Notes: generated by a model not told the origin, from the letters alone. DNA of 64,000 bases from Pocillopora verrucosa (GCF_036669915.1 NC_089313.1:1633085-1697084), one strand, 5' to 3'. Counted from the first letter of the stretch, positions 1-14,771 are shown. Program-made: numbers and translations.

Positions 1-136
1 GAAATCACACAGTCATCTAAGAAAGCTTAAAAAAAAGATGACGAAAAATCCATGCATTTCCAAAAACTCTACCAATTTTTTTAGTCATAGCAACTACAGT
101 TCGACTGTCACGTTGCATTATTGCGTGACTACCAAG

Positions 137-3100
137 TCACGAACTGTTGTTCCTTGCATAACCACCAACGGAAACTAGACAACGTTTCATCTCGCTTAGT
201 TCCTTCACATCTGGATTACTCCGACCGTAATGCCGAGTTAGGAGATTCGTGGCCTTGTCGATTGTGGAGAGTGCTTTCTTGATCTGCCGGTCATTGAATA
301 GGAGCTGTGAAAGCTTGTGAAGCTCGTGAGCGTATTCCACACTCGAAGAACCAAATGCCTTTTCAACTGCCTCACAGCTGTAGGAACAGTAGTAGCATGC
401 CTTTTTAAAGTCTCCAATCATGGCATAACACCTGAGGAAAAACCAAGGGAAAAAAAGGAAATCAAAACTAGGAGACAATAAATGACAGGTCTATTCTGTC
501 TGTACTCATACCACAACCTAGAAGCCCTTACGACTCAAATACTTTGTAGGCAGGTTCTCTTCCACCTCCTCTACCTAAAGCCTTAATAAAAAAACCTACC
601 CTCAAGAAGAATCTCATCTCTTCTTTCATATCTGAAGGGATACAAGTGTAGCTGATAATACCCAATGCTGGTGAAAAATTAAAACCCCTGCCCCTCAAAA
701 TGAAAGATTTTCATTCCATCTCAAAATTTCCATAACATGATCCTGAGGACGATTTAAGCCTCTTTTACAAATCTTACCTTGCAATAGCATCGTGCGTCTC
801 AGCCAAGTCCTTATTATAAGCGTGAAGCAGAATTTTACGCCGTCTCAAGCATTCATGAAATACATCAAGAGCCTCTTTCACTCCAACTCTTTCTAACAAC
901 CGCACCCCTTTAACAAAGAGTAGTTCTGCCTCTCGTGCCAATCTGCACTCATCAAGCATATTCTTCTCCAAGTTACACTCTCGGTTCTGACATGTTCCAA
1001 TGTTCCCACTGGCCACCGAGGAAAGCCTCATGGCATGTTTACACTGAGGACAAGCAAAGGCCGAGAAGCATAACCTTTTGTTCTCCATTTCTTCATCACT
1101 AAAACCAAAAAAAGTATAGAATCAGATTTAAACCTTCCCAGTGAGCTGACATTAACCCTTTACACCCTAACATCAGTATGCATATTCTCCATACTGTTCT
1201 CTGTACATTGCCTAAGGTGCTGACAAGGAGAATTTGTTTAACAATCAACAGCTTCATAAGTTGGAGATCATTCACTTTATTCTCATGACCTTGATGTGTG
1301 ATTCAGGGCTGATGTTGTGAGGAGAAATTAGATACTGGTCACTTTTAAGGTTTAAACGGTTAATTAGTAAATGATTACAACATGAAATTATTCAACCATG
1401 TCTTTCAGAGTTATTTTTCAAGTGAACACAGATATTGTACTGAACAACAGGCAATAGTGTTTTACATGTCAATACTGCAAAAACATTTGCTAAGGTAACA
1501 AGCTCCATAGCTCACCTCTTGCACGCAGTACACTGGCAAGTAAAGAAGTACTGTTTGTACAGAAGCTTTTGACGATCTTCATAACCCATGCGACTAACAT
1601 GAGGGCCTGTACACAAACAAAAAAAGTGTTATTGAAGGCTTGTCTACATCAATGCTCAATAACAAAGTTAAGAAAATATAGAACTTATGCTATCCTTCAG
1701 AAAAACTTGACAAAAACAACTTCAGTGTACAGAGTCAGTGGGTTCTGTGATAAAACTCACCATAGCAGTGGGAAATCTCTGAGCCTTTGGAGATGTTATG
1801 GGTTGCCCTCACCACTAGATGGCCATCAACAAAGCTGGAGTATAAAGTTAGAAGTATTTGTGTTAATTTGCACCAAATTTTTTCTACTCAACAAGAGTGT
1901 TGTATTCAACCAAACAGTTGATATTACAGCAGTTCTTGGTGGACCTCACACCCTTTCATTTTTTCCCTCTTTTTCTCAGAGCTTTCACAATTTGCACATT
2001 GCACACAAAAAAAATAAACTCAAAGGTAAAATAGCCAAGTAACAATTCACAACGAGAATCCAATATCCTTGAAAAATGTTTTCTTTTAAGGTTTTCTTGT
2101 AAGAAGTACGAGCCCAAACAAGAATCAGAATCAACTTTGCGGCTGAAAGCTCTACCCCAGGGGATTTCATAGTGAATTTAACCACATTATAGGTGTTGAC
2201 CTCACAACAAAACGATAAAACATGAGAGAAGACTCTAGCTTGCTAACCTAAACACTCACCTAACTATGACATCAGGATCACAGGCATGGTTCAACAAGGA
2301 TGCTGTTGGATAAATAGCACTCCCTATTCTCTTCTGTTCCCTGCTTACAACTTGCTGCCTGGGTTTGTCCCCATTTGTTGACACAATTGCTGTAATAGCG
2401 TGGACATTGCAAGCCATTTGCTGTGAGTGGTGGAAAAGTAAACAGCCTACCACATCACCTCCCAAGGAACTTGGGCTTGTATCAGTGGGAAACAAACTTT
2501 GAAGATTTTGAAAAATGTAGTTCTGTTTAAATTGTCCATGTGGTTGTTCATTGGCCTGACAAAGCCTGTTCCTTGTACAATCATCACAATTTGTTGGTCT
2601 TGAAGGCAACTCCTCTTTCTTTATCAGCACATCTTGAAGAAACTCAGATAGTAATGCACAGTTCTGAAAACAAAACCAGGAATCAAAGTTTTTCAGTAAG
2701 TATCTAACTGAGAAAAATAGTTTTGTTCTAGCATTGCACTTATAGATTCAGCCTTTTGGATCACAAAAAACAGCCATCACTGAAAGTATTCAAACCACAA
2801 AGTGTGAAAAATGACATACCAGTGCATGAGACATCAGGGTCTTTACCGGCTGTGATTCTGTGTTAGTCACCAAAGAGAACACAGAACCATAATCACCTGT
2901 GATCAAAAAGACACAGAGTGTTAGTCAAATATACAGTGTTACTGCGACACAGACATGGAGGAATTTTTACTGTAACCATCTACTAACCTAAGTATTCACC
3001 CTCTGGGCCACATCCTGACACTCTGTTAACATTTGTGCTATCAGTCTTTTCACTTGATCCCATCAAGAATTCTGTATAAGAGGATGACAAAAAAATCAAA

Positions 3101-6100
3101 ACAACATAAGAAAGGTATAATTGTTTGTTTCCTTTCCATTGACATTAAGAACAAAGATACAAGGAGGGTTAAAAATTTAAAAAGGAAGAAATTTTAGTAT
3201 TTTATTTGCTTTACTGACCAAGAATGCTCTCAGTTCTTGTAACCAGAATTATTCTGAGGGATAACTGGAAGAATGTATCCATCTGTGAAAAAAAGTAGTT
3301 ATTAGTGATTTTGTTGGTTTTAATACCTTGATTTAGATGGTGTCAGTAACTACCATATAAGCAGTAAGACATACCATTTTAAGGAGTGGACTAAGGCCAC
3401 ATTCCACTTTATGGTACTGTGACCAGGCCTTGTCACGACATGATTGTGAACAGTACTGGACTTCACAGCAGTCATGGCATCTGAAAAGGAACCAATGACA
3501 GTTCAAAGTCTTACTCTTTTGAATCATAAAATTCTACAACCTTTTCAGAGATGTTTGTAAAGTTTCCAAAACAAAAGATTAAGAAGCTCATTCCACATTA
3601 AAGTGAAAAAAAATTAAACTAAGGCTGACATCTTTACTTTGTTGTTCTAAACTTTTTCATTTTTCTTTAATTTTCCATGTTTTTTCACAACCCACTCTAA
3701 AATTCAGTGAGTTTCCCAGCCTGAAAAATGATAGAATTATGAGACTTTTCAGGTTTCATAATACCCTATCTAGGGTTCTACACTATCAAACATTCATTTA
3801 GAAAATGAAGTGACTGTGCTAAACTCAACAAAAATTGAATAAATGAAATGCTTGAAATACACATTTCTTTCTTATCTTTATCAATATTTTTAACTTAATA
3901 TTGACACCTCTCTTGTGCACAATTTTCACTTACGGAAAGGGCGCTATCAATGTTTTCATGCAACATTCACAATGAGTCAGGGAATTTTCTGGTAAGAGAA
4001 CTGCAGCATATGGTGCCTCGGAGATAAGAGTGTCTCCAGCACGGATGTCATCTGATGCCTGCAGAAATCAAAAAAATGTTTTGGAATATTAAGAACACAT
4101 GCATAGGTCATATGATAATGAGTGTAACAATAGAACTTGTAGAAAAAAATCAGTAGGTGCTTAAGAACTGAATAGAGGAACAAGGTTTGTTATTGTTATA
4201 TAATAATTATATAACAATAACAAACCATAAATCTTGAACACCTTGCTGCAGAAAATCAAATTTTTATAAGCGAGTATTTTTCCCCATTTTGTAGGATTTA
4301 TTTGTATTATGCCATCCTGATAACCAACCTTCAAAAATCGTCCCTGGCTGGCTGTGCAACTGATTTCAATCAAACTGGATCCATTGGCTATTTTGCTGTG
4401 TTGTCCTCCGGTAACAGTGGGAATATTCTGTGAAGTATCCTCACCTAAAATAAAATTTAGGGGAACAAATACAGTTACACTCAGTAAAGATTGCACAAAA
4501 AATAAGTCCAAAGGTAAAAGGCACCATAAGAAAGTATCAATACTTACCATGAATCAAGTGTTGAGAGGATGATAACTTTCTTTGACAAAATTTCTGAAGA
4601 TTAACAAGTTTCCCACTAAGAGCTTGGGGATGCTGCAGAGATATTACCTCTTGAATATCATTAAGACATGCCTGGAAAATAAAAAGGAAATAATTATTAT
4701 TAAAACACCTTCCAGATAAGATCACAATAGAATTTCTTGAAGTCTCTGCAAAGTAAAATATTGTGGAGCATACATGTGACAGAAAGAAAATTTTTGTCAT
4801 GGGGAACATGAAAAATTCATAGAAAAGAAGTCGTATCCTGAAAGTGTAGTTGGTTCTTATGGTGTATGCATCATACCTTATATTCCTGTGCCTGATACAG
4901 AACCTCAGCTCTCTGAGTATAGAGAGCAGCAAGGTTAGGCTGGCCATCAGACCTACTGGTGTCTTTGGTACTGTCAGATGATGCCAAGTCACATAAATCG
5001 TTATGTTGGTTAGAGAGTGCTGTTTGGTTATCAGACCTGGACAAAAGGACTTGCTGGATAGCCTACAAAGTGGAAAAAAAGCAACTATTATCAGGAGTTT
5101 TGCAAATCAAATGTTTCTCTGGTAGGTCGAAAGTAACTCCTCAAATAAGTGAGCACAATGCTAGAAATTATGACATACAAACAGCTGATTTAAAAGATTT
5201 GACAAATGAGAAAACTATGCACATACCAAAACATAAACTTCTATACAAAAGAAGAACAACAACAACAAACAAAAGCCCCATGCCATAACCCACTTAAGTT
5301 TACTGCACGAACACTTGAAAAAGAGGACCAAAAAAAGCAATAATTGTTTCAGCAAAATGATTTTCATTTAACTATTCCATTATGAGTTATTACCAGTGAT
5401 AAACAAATCACTGCTTTCTTGAAATCTCTTCTTCTAAGATGTTCTTCTCCCACATGCAAGTATTCCTGGCCATTCCCTGCTGACTTGGCTTTCTGTTGGC
5501 TCCTAGTACTCAGAAGCTTTTGTATTTGACTTATGATTTCTTGGGCTACTGTGTTATTCCTGGAATATCAGAAGAAAGGGGAATTTTAATCTACTACACA
5601 AACATTTAATGGCTGAACATTTACAAGGATGCTGCAAAAGAATAGTTTCACTAGTGCACGAGCACAAAAGCCCACATTAATAACTGACCATATATGGAAC
5701 GTGGGCATAACAACAAGGGGAATGATTACATTTGTTTTTCATATACTAACTCTTATGTCGCTGCTATTTCCACCCACAACATTAGCCCCATATCAGCACA
5801 TGTTGAACCGATGCAAAAATACTATAAACAACTTTACAGACTGACTGAAATCTCAATAAAGTCCAATGACTATATCTTGGAGGTGCATGGTAAATTAGTG
5901 CAAAAACATCACAAACAACATAGCTGAACCCCATTACAAAGTGAACTCAAAGGTTGGAAAGGGAAGGTGAAGAATTAATCAAGGTAGCATGTGGCTTAAA
6001 ATCACAATAATTGGTTGCTTTTTTTTAAATCAAAAATGGCTTTTCACTTTTTACAATCCTCTAAATCCCAAAAGTGACCACATTTAAATGATCCTCTAAG

Positions 6101-8709
6101 TAATACTGCTGAATCATTCATTAAGACAGTGAGAATGAAAACTAAATGAATTCTCCCAGCCAGGACCTAAGAAAGGGTCTTGAGAAGAGTATAAAGAATA
6201 TAGTTACTGATGTTAGGGTGTAAGGGTTTAAAGTCTGTAAACTGTCCTCCTAGTTCAAATTCTCTCTTTGGACAAACATCACAGAAGAATTGACACCGTG
6301 CCATCTTCATTTACATATTTTATCTCATCCATGTTTACATGTTACCAAAACAGGCTTGTGCTTATACACCTGAACTAATGAAATTTGCCATCCCTAAGGG
6401 ACACAAGTTGTTTTTAAAACAATCTTAGAATCATTTTGTACAGTTTAACAGTAACCACAATTTGTTTTCATCATGCACTCCAAATTCCATAAATCTTAAA
6501 GGCATGAACATTTCAAATTCATGCTACTTAAGTTGACAAGATAACAACTATCGATTAGCTCCAGTGAACAGGCACAAATGATCCCTGACTGCACACAGCT
6601 GCGCATGTGCAGAAGGATGAATGAAATACAAATTAACCAGAGTTGATCCTTACATAACAATGAAATGATAAGCTCATGCATTTAAGGATCAAGGGAAAAG
6701 AAGTAAATTAAAATATGTTTAAAGGGCAAATAAATGACCAATAGTTTCCTGTCAATCAACATCAAGAAACAAACACAAGAGAAAAAAATGCAATCAAGGT
6801 GTCAATTCAGAGAAAAGCTTCTGTCAATAACACAAACACTCCATAGGTAATGACCTCATCTAGATTCAAGAAAAACACACCATACAAAAAAAAAATTGAT
6901 TGCTCCAAGAATGCTATGACAAGTCCACTTATACAGCAAGGTTTTGAACGACATCACTAGAAAGTCCTTTTTTTAAGGACTTTTGACCTAAAAGCTAGGT
7001 TAGTCCATGCAGTAGCCTGCAATAACCAGATCTGACACTAAAAACACACTGAATAGATTACCATACAGAAAATTAATTTGACACCTTGATTCTCTCAGTA
7101 CAGACCATTGTTAATAAACAGGAAAAACTTTCCCATCAGTTTCCACAATGCAAGGGACTTTGGAAAAGTTCAACAAGAAGTCCTTTTGAAGTAACCAGTC
7201 TAAGCAGTATGGTCTAGAATGATGGGAAGGGGTTGAATTGAGAAATAAGTCATTGATTTAATTTGAAAACATGTTATATTTCTGTAACATGCGGTTGCTT
7301 TTCCAAAACAAGTATTTTTACTTTTTCTTAAGCAAGGGTCATTCTAGCAATCAAACTGAGTGCATGCCAAAACTAAACAAAACAATATCAAAAATGTAAA
7401 TTTAGGTAATTGCATTTTTTCTCCAATCTTTTAAATCAGCGATTGAAAACAAATTCAAATGTTTTAGATCAATTTCCATTTTTTACAAATAACAAAAATG
7501 TAAATGCCACTCAAAATTTTGTGTCATGTCGTGTCAAGCAAATTGCTACAATTTTCATAAGTCTCTCGGATAGATCTCTGCATGAGTCCATTTTCAAACC
7601 TCATTTTCGTCTCGATCAAATCGAAGATAAGAACTTATTCAAAATTTTCGATCGTAGGTTGCTACCTGTCCTGAAATGTTTTAGGGAACATCGAGAAAAA
7701 AGAAAAACAAAAAAAAAAAAAAAAAAAAAACAGATTTGCCGAAGCGATGTCAAAGGTAATCGTGCGGGCGGTGCAATACGGCACGTGCGACTCAGCAATC
7801 GATGACAAGAAATTCTAGTTTTGCCTCCTTGGGAAACGTGGAGTCTAAATTTAAACTGGGAATCGATGAAATGTGCTGAACCGAAATGTGAAATTCAGGC
7901 CATGGTTATTTTGTATTTTAGTAATTTGCGATCTTAGTAAAGGTGCAAACTATCACAGTTCTATGTAAACAGAAAAGTTTATGCCTCGAAAGCGGACAAT
8001 GTTCATACATATTTTATTGTGCTGCAACCCTGTACAGTAAAATTTTTTCTGTACTTGGCTAAACAGGATCGGGACGAGAACGGACCGCAAGGAAGCAAAA
8101 TAAAAAAGACAAGACAAGTTCAGAGAAAATGTCTTAAAAATACGAGTTTCAAACCGAAGAAATTGTTGAAAAAGCAAACAAGACTCAACTCAGGCTCAAC
8201 CCAGATGAATAAACAGAACTTCCCTGCTAAGTTCGGTTCTTTACTGTGACGAAGAAAACCGTTCCTCGAATTAAACCGAAATAAAATATACATGCTACAG
8301 GCTGCTTGGAATTAAAAACAAAAATATCTCAATAAAAAACCGAAAGATCTTGATAACAGAACGAATATATTGATAAATTCCTTCCTTCACCAGAAGTTTC
8401 CATCAATACCGGCATCTTGCAATTTCCCTTGTTTGTCTAGTTCAAATCTTAGCTTTTGAGAGCTTTATCTAAGGTCTAAAAACATCGCTTTAGGACTTTG
8501 AACGACAACCCCAGGCTGAAAACTTAAGTGCTTGCTGAATAAACATCAAATTTAAGCGAAACTAGGCACACAAAACCTTACCGTAAAATATACTTGCAAA
8601 ACTTGTAGCGCTCGCCGTCCGTCTTCAGATTACCAAACTCTTTCATGTACGGTCCTCGAAGCTGTTCCACCACAAAATTCTCCCACTCATCTTTCAAATG
8701 AAGGGCCAT
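137..8709 (-). CDS. SMYD4: SMYD4-like SET and MYND domain protein lysine methyltransferase (15 exons, complete)
   Basis: Predicted S-adenosylmethionine-dependent lysine methyltransferase of the SMYD4 class, 786 aa (human SMYD4 is about 800). Coding exons: 8582-8709, 5394-5559, 4877-5062, 4548-4671, 4329-4444, 3934-4058, 3375-3480, 3219-3282, 2988-3071, 2820-2896, 2260-2663, 1761-1834, 1516-1606, 778-1098, 137-431; total 2361 nt, in frame throughout. The N-terminal part is TPR-like and helical. A split SET domain follows, with the MYND zinc finger inside it (HCECC in exon 6, then CHDCC, YCSQSC and HKVEC in exon 7). The SET core has NHACDPDV in exon 11, where NHSC-x-PN is usual, then the catalytic-end motif SHCYGPH across exons 12-13. 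A post-SET cysteine cluster (CQCTAC, then CPQC) and a C-terminal TPR-like region follow. The start ATG at 8709 opens MALHLKDEWENF. Introns hold a palindrome and one repeat copy. Confidence 0.93.
1152..1362 (+). repeat. MITE-like element, family A, in a SMYD4 intron
   Basis: About 210 bp, starting TTAACCCTTTACACC and ending near GGTTTAAACGGTTAA, so the ends are imperfect inverted repeats. The interior (CATCAGTATGCATATTCTCC, later GTGTGATTCAGGGCTGAT) recurs at seven other places in this window in both orientations. It lies in the intron between the 1516-1606 and 778-1098 exons. There is no coding capacity, so it would need a transposase in trans if it is a DNA-transposon derivative. Confidence 0.75.
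4184..4226. repeat. Perfect 43-bp palindrome (21-nt arms, 1-nt centre)
   Basis: The left arm at 4184-4204 (GGTTTGTTATTGTTATATAA plus T) is the exact reverse complement of 4206-4226 around a single A at 4205. It lies in the SMYD4 intron between the exons at 4329-4444 and 3934-4058. As RNA it would form a 21-bp hairpin with almost no loop. Confidence 0.95.
7710..7731 (+). repeat. Poly(A) tract in SMYD4 intron 1
   Basis: A run of about 20 A residues in the 3-kb first intron of the SMYD4 gene. It is a homopolymer microsatellite. No retroposed gene was recognised next to it. Confidence 0.7.
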
Positions 8710-11700
8710 TGAGGCTTTAACTGGTTAGTTCTCCTTTACTGTGTTCCTAGGAATGAGAAGAAGCAATCTATTCTGTACTTTCAACTAAGTCGAGGCGAAT
8801 GGTTTCGTGGGGTGATGAAAGTGCTAGGAGTAATTTTACTTGCAAAACGCTTATCAAAGCACTTAGTAAACATATTCTGATTGGTCAGCTGACGTAGGGA
8901 GATAAATACTGACCAATGAAAGTGCATGTTATTTTAGACCCTTTTATGGCCCAATCTCCCAAAAGACTGGGGCAGAAGCAGTAACATCACGCCACACTTT
9001 CTGATTTCCCCTTTTGACAAGTTGCTTCCTTTCAAGGAATTTAAAATAACTCCTTTTAGCATGTGTCTCTTATGGAAATTTTCATCTGTTCACATTCAAG
9101 TAAAAGATAAATAGACTTATTCAGAGCTACCAGATGTATTTCGGAACAAACTCGCGACTGGGAACCTCATCGATAAGAGCACGCGGGTGTTTATCGCGCG
9201 TGTTCATCGCGCGTGATCATCGCGCAAAACGCCCCCTGACACACCCCCAGTCCAGCCCACAAATTGACCAATAACAGGCAAGAATTTTACGAGGCCGAAG
9301 TAACTGCGTCAAAAACTAGCTATCTACAATAGCTACAACGCAAGAGTTTTAAATAAACAGGCGAAAATAGCTCAACTTCATGACTTTTTAAAAGCCCTTA
9401 CAGCACATAGGCACTAAATCTTCAATTTTCGGGCAAAAGTTCAAGAAACAAATACTAAATAATAAATATGTTGTTACGAACGAAGGGATACGTCTAAACA
9501 TCTATCATATCTGTCGAGCGAACCGTGATAAACAAACAAAGAACGAAGACTTCAACGCTCTCTTTTAGCTCGATTTGTTCGGCTTAAAGCCCTGTTTAAA
9601 TGAAAAATGCTTTGTACACACCATGAGGGTAATAAAAGGGGATTTTGAATGTCTACATGTTTTCTCGACATCGATCTCGTACTGGTTCGATTAGCATATT
9701 CTTCGCGCTAGAATATATTCAGTAAAGACCAAACAAACGGGATAAAATTGAGAGAAAAATACATACAAAGAGATCTACTGACTCTAAGCTTACACTGTGA
9801 AAAAACATTCTTGTCAGGAAATTCGACGAAACTTCCCGTGGGAATGTAAAAGATCTTAAAGATTTCTGTGCCGATGTGTGTTAAAACAAGCCAACTTGAA
9901 ATACATTTATCTTCAAAATCGTTCGACTGCTAGGAGATCAGAAGGGAAAGCGTAGATGAAAACACCTTATCATAGATGAAATAGACTGATGGCTGGATTT
10001 TTTGAGCTAAAACAAATTTTACAGACGCTAAAGTAGTTTTATCGCCGTCCAAGAGCTCCACTCCGATGCGACCTTTTCGTCGTTCGTGTGAAACATAAAC
10101 ATTAAAAATTTCGACATTTTTATGGCAGTCGGTAGTTAGCACTATAAATCTTCAATATCCTAGTTCTTAGGTACAAAATACGATGCAGAACGTTTTCGGA
10201 TTCAGTGAGGAAGTCGCTCAGCTGTCGACAGATTTTCACAATTAATAGTTCAATTCTTATGGGCAAGAGTACTATCATGAATATTGCACATACAAACTTC
10301 AGTCAAATTCATAGTTTGCATTAATTAAAAGCGCATGTGACTTACTTTTCGTGAAACTGAAAAATTCGCCCCCTAAAGAGAAGCTTTAAATCTTGTTTGC
10401 GAAGATTTTCAAGCAACACCCAGAGTTACTGATGTTCATCTAATGAAAACCGTTTCCGTGCATTAATATATAAACCCTGTCACCTGATATCACGTTTCAT
10501 TGGCCGTCTGCTAATTCTACGTCAAAGCTACCTCATTTGGACAAGTAGCACGAAGATTTCAAAAGTTTAATCACCGTAATTTTCACTTAGTTCAATAAGC
10601 TCTTTGTTATCAGTCGAATAATTAAGAATTTCTTTTCTTTATTTGACAAAGGTGGCTCGTTCTTATTGTGTATATATTTTTCTTTTCTCGCCGTGCGTTT
10701 TCTCTCTTTTCTGATGCAATCACCGAGGAAAAATTCCGGTTAATCCTGATGTCAAATCAAGGTTCCCTGGATAGAAATACCAAAGATATGATACGATCAC
10801 AACAGGAAATACCTTTAAGCTGGAGCTTTTCCAAAAGTATTGAATCTTTTTCTGGCTCACAGACCCGTTTTTTTACTTAAAACCCGCAGCTAAGAATAAA
10901 AAAAATGAAGCCACATGAAAGAAGCCTTGATCGGTGTTCGTTAATAAATTTAAATTGATTTTTTTTTCAGTTACCGATGAATTTTACTGATTTCCCGATC
11001 AATCCAAAAGGATGCGGACAAAACCTGTTACCTGCAAAACTGGTTAATCTTCAAAGGAAAACTCAAAAACTGATTTTGTTTTAATTCAGAAAAATTAGAG
11101 AGGCCCTGGGAACGAATTTGAATTAATAAACCCTTCTATTTCTTTCATTTCTTTGGCTTTTCCTGTTTAAAAATCAGAACAAATATAATTTGCAATTCTT
11201 TTATACTGAATGAACGAAATTTATGTCCAATGATTTCATAGATCAGGAAAATATCACCCAATAATCTTCAAAGTTGGCCGAAATTTGTGTAAATTCTGAA
11301 ATCTTTTCGAGGTTGCTCTTCATATAACTGTTCTTGCAAGCTTAGATGATCGTAACGTCTAAAATTAAATGGAAATCAATAAAATGACATTGATATAATG
11401 GACGAGATATTCCGTGCTGACATGAAAAAAACTTCCCGCCGAGTATTATAAAATTTTAAAAAGACCTCCGCAAAGACTCTTTAATATAAAAATAAATTCC
11501 GAACCATATGTTATTTCATTTAAATTTTCTTTCAGTGATGGATTAAAGGACAAAAAAAATACCAGAATCATCCATTTTCAAATTTTTCTTTTTTTTTATT
11601 TTAATTCTTTATATTTTGGATAAACAAATTGGCCGGTAGGTTTAGAGGCGGATCAATAAATCAATCAAAACATTTCCGCTGATCACCTCGAATTTGTGTA

Positions 11701-13703
11701 TCCATTTCCATGACCTGATGTGAACATTGTACCAGGTCCGCTGTCGAAACATCTACCTGTCATCATTCTATGTTTATCTCGCTGCCAGGGCCTCTCTTCT
11801 TTCCGCCTGCGAGCGCGAAGAGAGGAAATATTCACCGAAAAATCCTAGAAGCTTACATATATTTGTTGACCAGCCTGTTACATGGATAGGATGGGCTCCT
11901 GGTAAGGTGTCAAACCTCCAAACAGATTGCTGTAAAGAGCACTGGGCACAAGCGTGAGAATAGTTTCCTACGACGGTCAACTGAAAGACGATTCGCGCTC
12001 GGACTTGAAGTGTAGAGTATTTTTCTTTTTCAGTATTGCATGTCATGCAAATCTTTGGATTGATATCCCCTCCCTCCCACAAAAAAAATCAAGAACTAGA
12101 TTTTCCTTAGACTTGATAATAGCCACTAATCGGGAAAAGAGCCCGCGCTGAATTATCATTTTTACGATCGGTTTTTGGTTAAATGGAGTAATCACTACCT
12201 GCCTAATCTGTTTAATATAGATGACGTACGCTATGCTCTAATATCACTACCAAAATATTGAATCGTCATCATTACAATATATAAAGAGAGATTCAATTAT
12301 GAATTAAAAAAAAAAGACGATTTCAAAAGAAAACCTCACGCACTCCATATCATTTGGTCACCTAAAATTGCCCGGAAAGCTATTATGTTCACCTTCGAAA
12401 ACTGTCACACCATCATTATCTCCAGCTTAACATCTTACCAAGAGAACATAGTTATTTGAAAGGAAGAGAAGAAACCTACAAATCTTAGACATAAGATAAT
12501 TTGTTCAATGGCTTTTGTAATATCATACATACAAATTAGTTACACATTCCGATAATTTTAAAACAAAACTGTAATATGCAAATTTGAGAACTAGTTGATA
12601 CGAAACTTACTCGTCTGAGAATGAGATGAATGGTAAAGCTTCTTCACAGATGAATGTTAGAATAAATGGCTTTGTCACTGTCTCTATTTGATCAAAGACG
12701 CGAAGTAAAAGACTGACACGGATACATAATTGGTTTATATATTTCCTCCAATTGACAGTAAATCACGTCTCACAATATTAGAATTGCCATGTCACTTTAG
12801 ATTTACGCGGGATCTCCTTGACGTCACATCTGTGCGCATTGAGGGGGCGGTTTAGGAAATAGCATCTTTTATCGCAAAGAAACCGCGAAAACGCTCCTTG
12901 CAAAATTACAGTGACTTAATGGAGTCTCAACTTGGAGAATTGAAAAATTCCCCGGGAAAGTCAAGAGTTTAGCTTGAAGTTGGACATTATACTTGCTGAC
13001 TACATCCGCTGAAAAGGGACCGAGATGTACGTTGTTTATCTCGGTAATTTCCGGTGCTGGGTTTTCAAATGTCATCGCTTTCTCTTTCTCAAAATGGCCT
13101 GAACGTGAACGGATATTCACTTCGTTAGGTTTAATCAAACGTGCTACGGGAAAAGGAACAAGAGCTAAGGAACTACTTTTCTTATTTAATCAGCACATTC
13201 AGATTTCGTCTGAATTTTTTTAAAACCGTTTGAAAACTTTGGATTAGGTCATGGTTTATCCTAGCAGCGAAGACGTTTCACTCTCAGATTTTCTGAATAA
13301 TAAAAGTAGCATATTCCAATCAGGGATCTGCACCTGAATTAGACTCCAAAGGGAGACACCTCCCTTGATGATAGTCATGACTCTCCTCTTTCTCATTATG
13401 GAACAACTCTGAAATTGAAGTATTTAAAGCTTTCGTCTTCGGCTCTCCGAGCCCTTCGTAGAATACTGGTGTAAGAATCAAATCTTTGTCATACGCGTCA
13501 GTATACACCAGCTGATAAAACCTAATCGGCCTTAATTGAGAAGACACTGACACAAATACATTGGTACAACTATGAAAAAGAGCGAAAGTAAAAAATTTAA
13601 ACAAAACTCACGGTAATCAAGCGAACAGAAATAAAAAAAGAGCAACTGAAAAATAACAAATAAAGTCGCTGTTCCGAATCGATACTGAATTCTCACAATC
13701 ACT

Positions 13704-13914
13704 GTTAACCCTTCAACTCCCAAGATCTCTTTAGTAATTCTTCTAACTGTCCACACTCAGTTCTTGTGAGGTTAGTTTAGAGAATTTGGTATTGGATCAA
13801 CTTATAATCCCTAATTGATATTTTTCTTGATTCTCATCACTTGCCTGCTTGGTATTGTATCGATATTGTAAGGAGAAATTCTGTCTTGGTCACTCATGGG
13901 AGTTAAAGGTTAAC
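13704..13914 (+). repeat. MITE-like element, family B
   Basis: About 210 bp, opening TTAACCCTTCAACTCCCAAG and closing GGGAGTTAAAGGTTAA. The interior (GATATTTTTCTTGATTCTCATCACTTGCCTG, given here in two parts: GATATTTTTCTTGATTCTCA and TCACTTGCCTG) also occurs at 31465, 40768 and 52021. It shares terminal bases, but not most of its interior, with family A. Confidence 0.75.
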
Positions 13915-14771
13915 TGAAATGTAAGGAGAGCATTATTGAGTGACTCTTTCTAATCTCTTTCTGGTTTCTTTCCCTGACGCCTCGTGTTCACGATGTTCTA
14001 ATTATACACATGCTGTACTTATCACAACGTTTTTGAATAAAGGCCAAGGGTAATCTGTAGAAATAATTGATTGCCCTAAAAGTCAGTTTCCGTCAAAACT
14101 TCCGTTAGCTGAGGAAAGCTGCGATCAGCAATCTCGTGTTTTGAGATTTTGCCAGGACCACCGTGGATATTGCTTCAAGGAGGCACCCAACTCAGAAATA
14201 CTCTGGTGAAAATCTTGAGCAAATGATATTAGTAGGCTTAAAAAATTGAAAAGAAATATTATCACGATTTGGTCTGCTCAGTAACGAAAACCATGGTAAT
14301 GTTTTGGCATAAAGCGTACGATCAATCGAATCAGAGTTGGTAACTGGTGAACCAAACATCTTGATAAAAACATGACAGAAAAAAGTAGTGTTCATGGCGT
14401 GAGGTTTGACAAATGCAATGTAAACCAAGGCATGAATGGTGAAAGAAAGACATTTAGATATTCCATTTTGTCGGCTTGATCGTGTGTTAATTCAGAAAAC
14501 TCGCGGGACAGGGAGAACGCGTGCATTTGCATTTGCGTTCGGACCGCGCTCGTGTTAGAACACGCACGTGATACGCTATGCCTTTGTTCCCCGCCTTTTT
14601 GTGTCAGGGACAGCCAGCGCTGGCTGGTTGTTATCCGTTTGTGTTATTTCAGGTACATTTCTAGTCTTGGCTATCACTCTATAAAAATTTTATGCGTTTG
14701 TTCATTACTTCGTTGTATTCCAAGAAGCATCAATCAAAAGTTACTCTGAAATAATAAAATGCAACACCTTG

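Noticed and set aside
4161..4550. Minus-strand frame of 129 codons across a SMYD4 exon
   Set aside because: Only 4329-4444 is coding; the rest is intron read-through, including the palindrome.
9180..9235. CRISPR-like or regulatory array of ATCGCGCGTG repeats
   Set aside because: Only three 13-bp copies without spacers; a minor tandem repeat in animal DNA.
13320..13604. Minus-strand frame with protein-like text (RFYQLVYTDAYDKDLILTPV)
   Set aside because: An acceptor-like site exists, but no partner exon in phase was found within reach; left unassigned.
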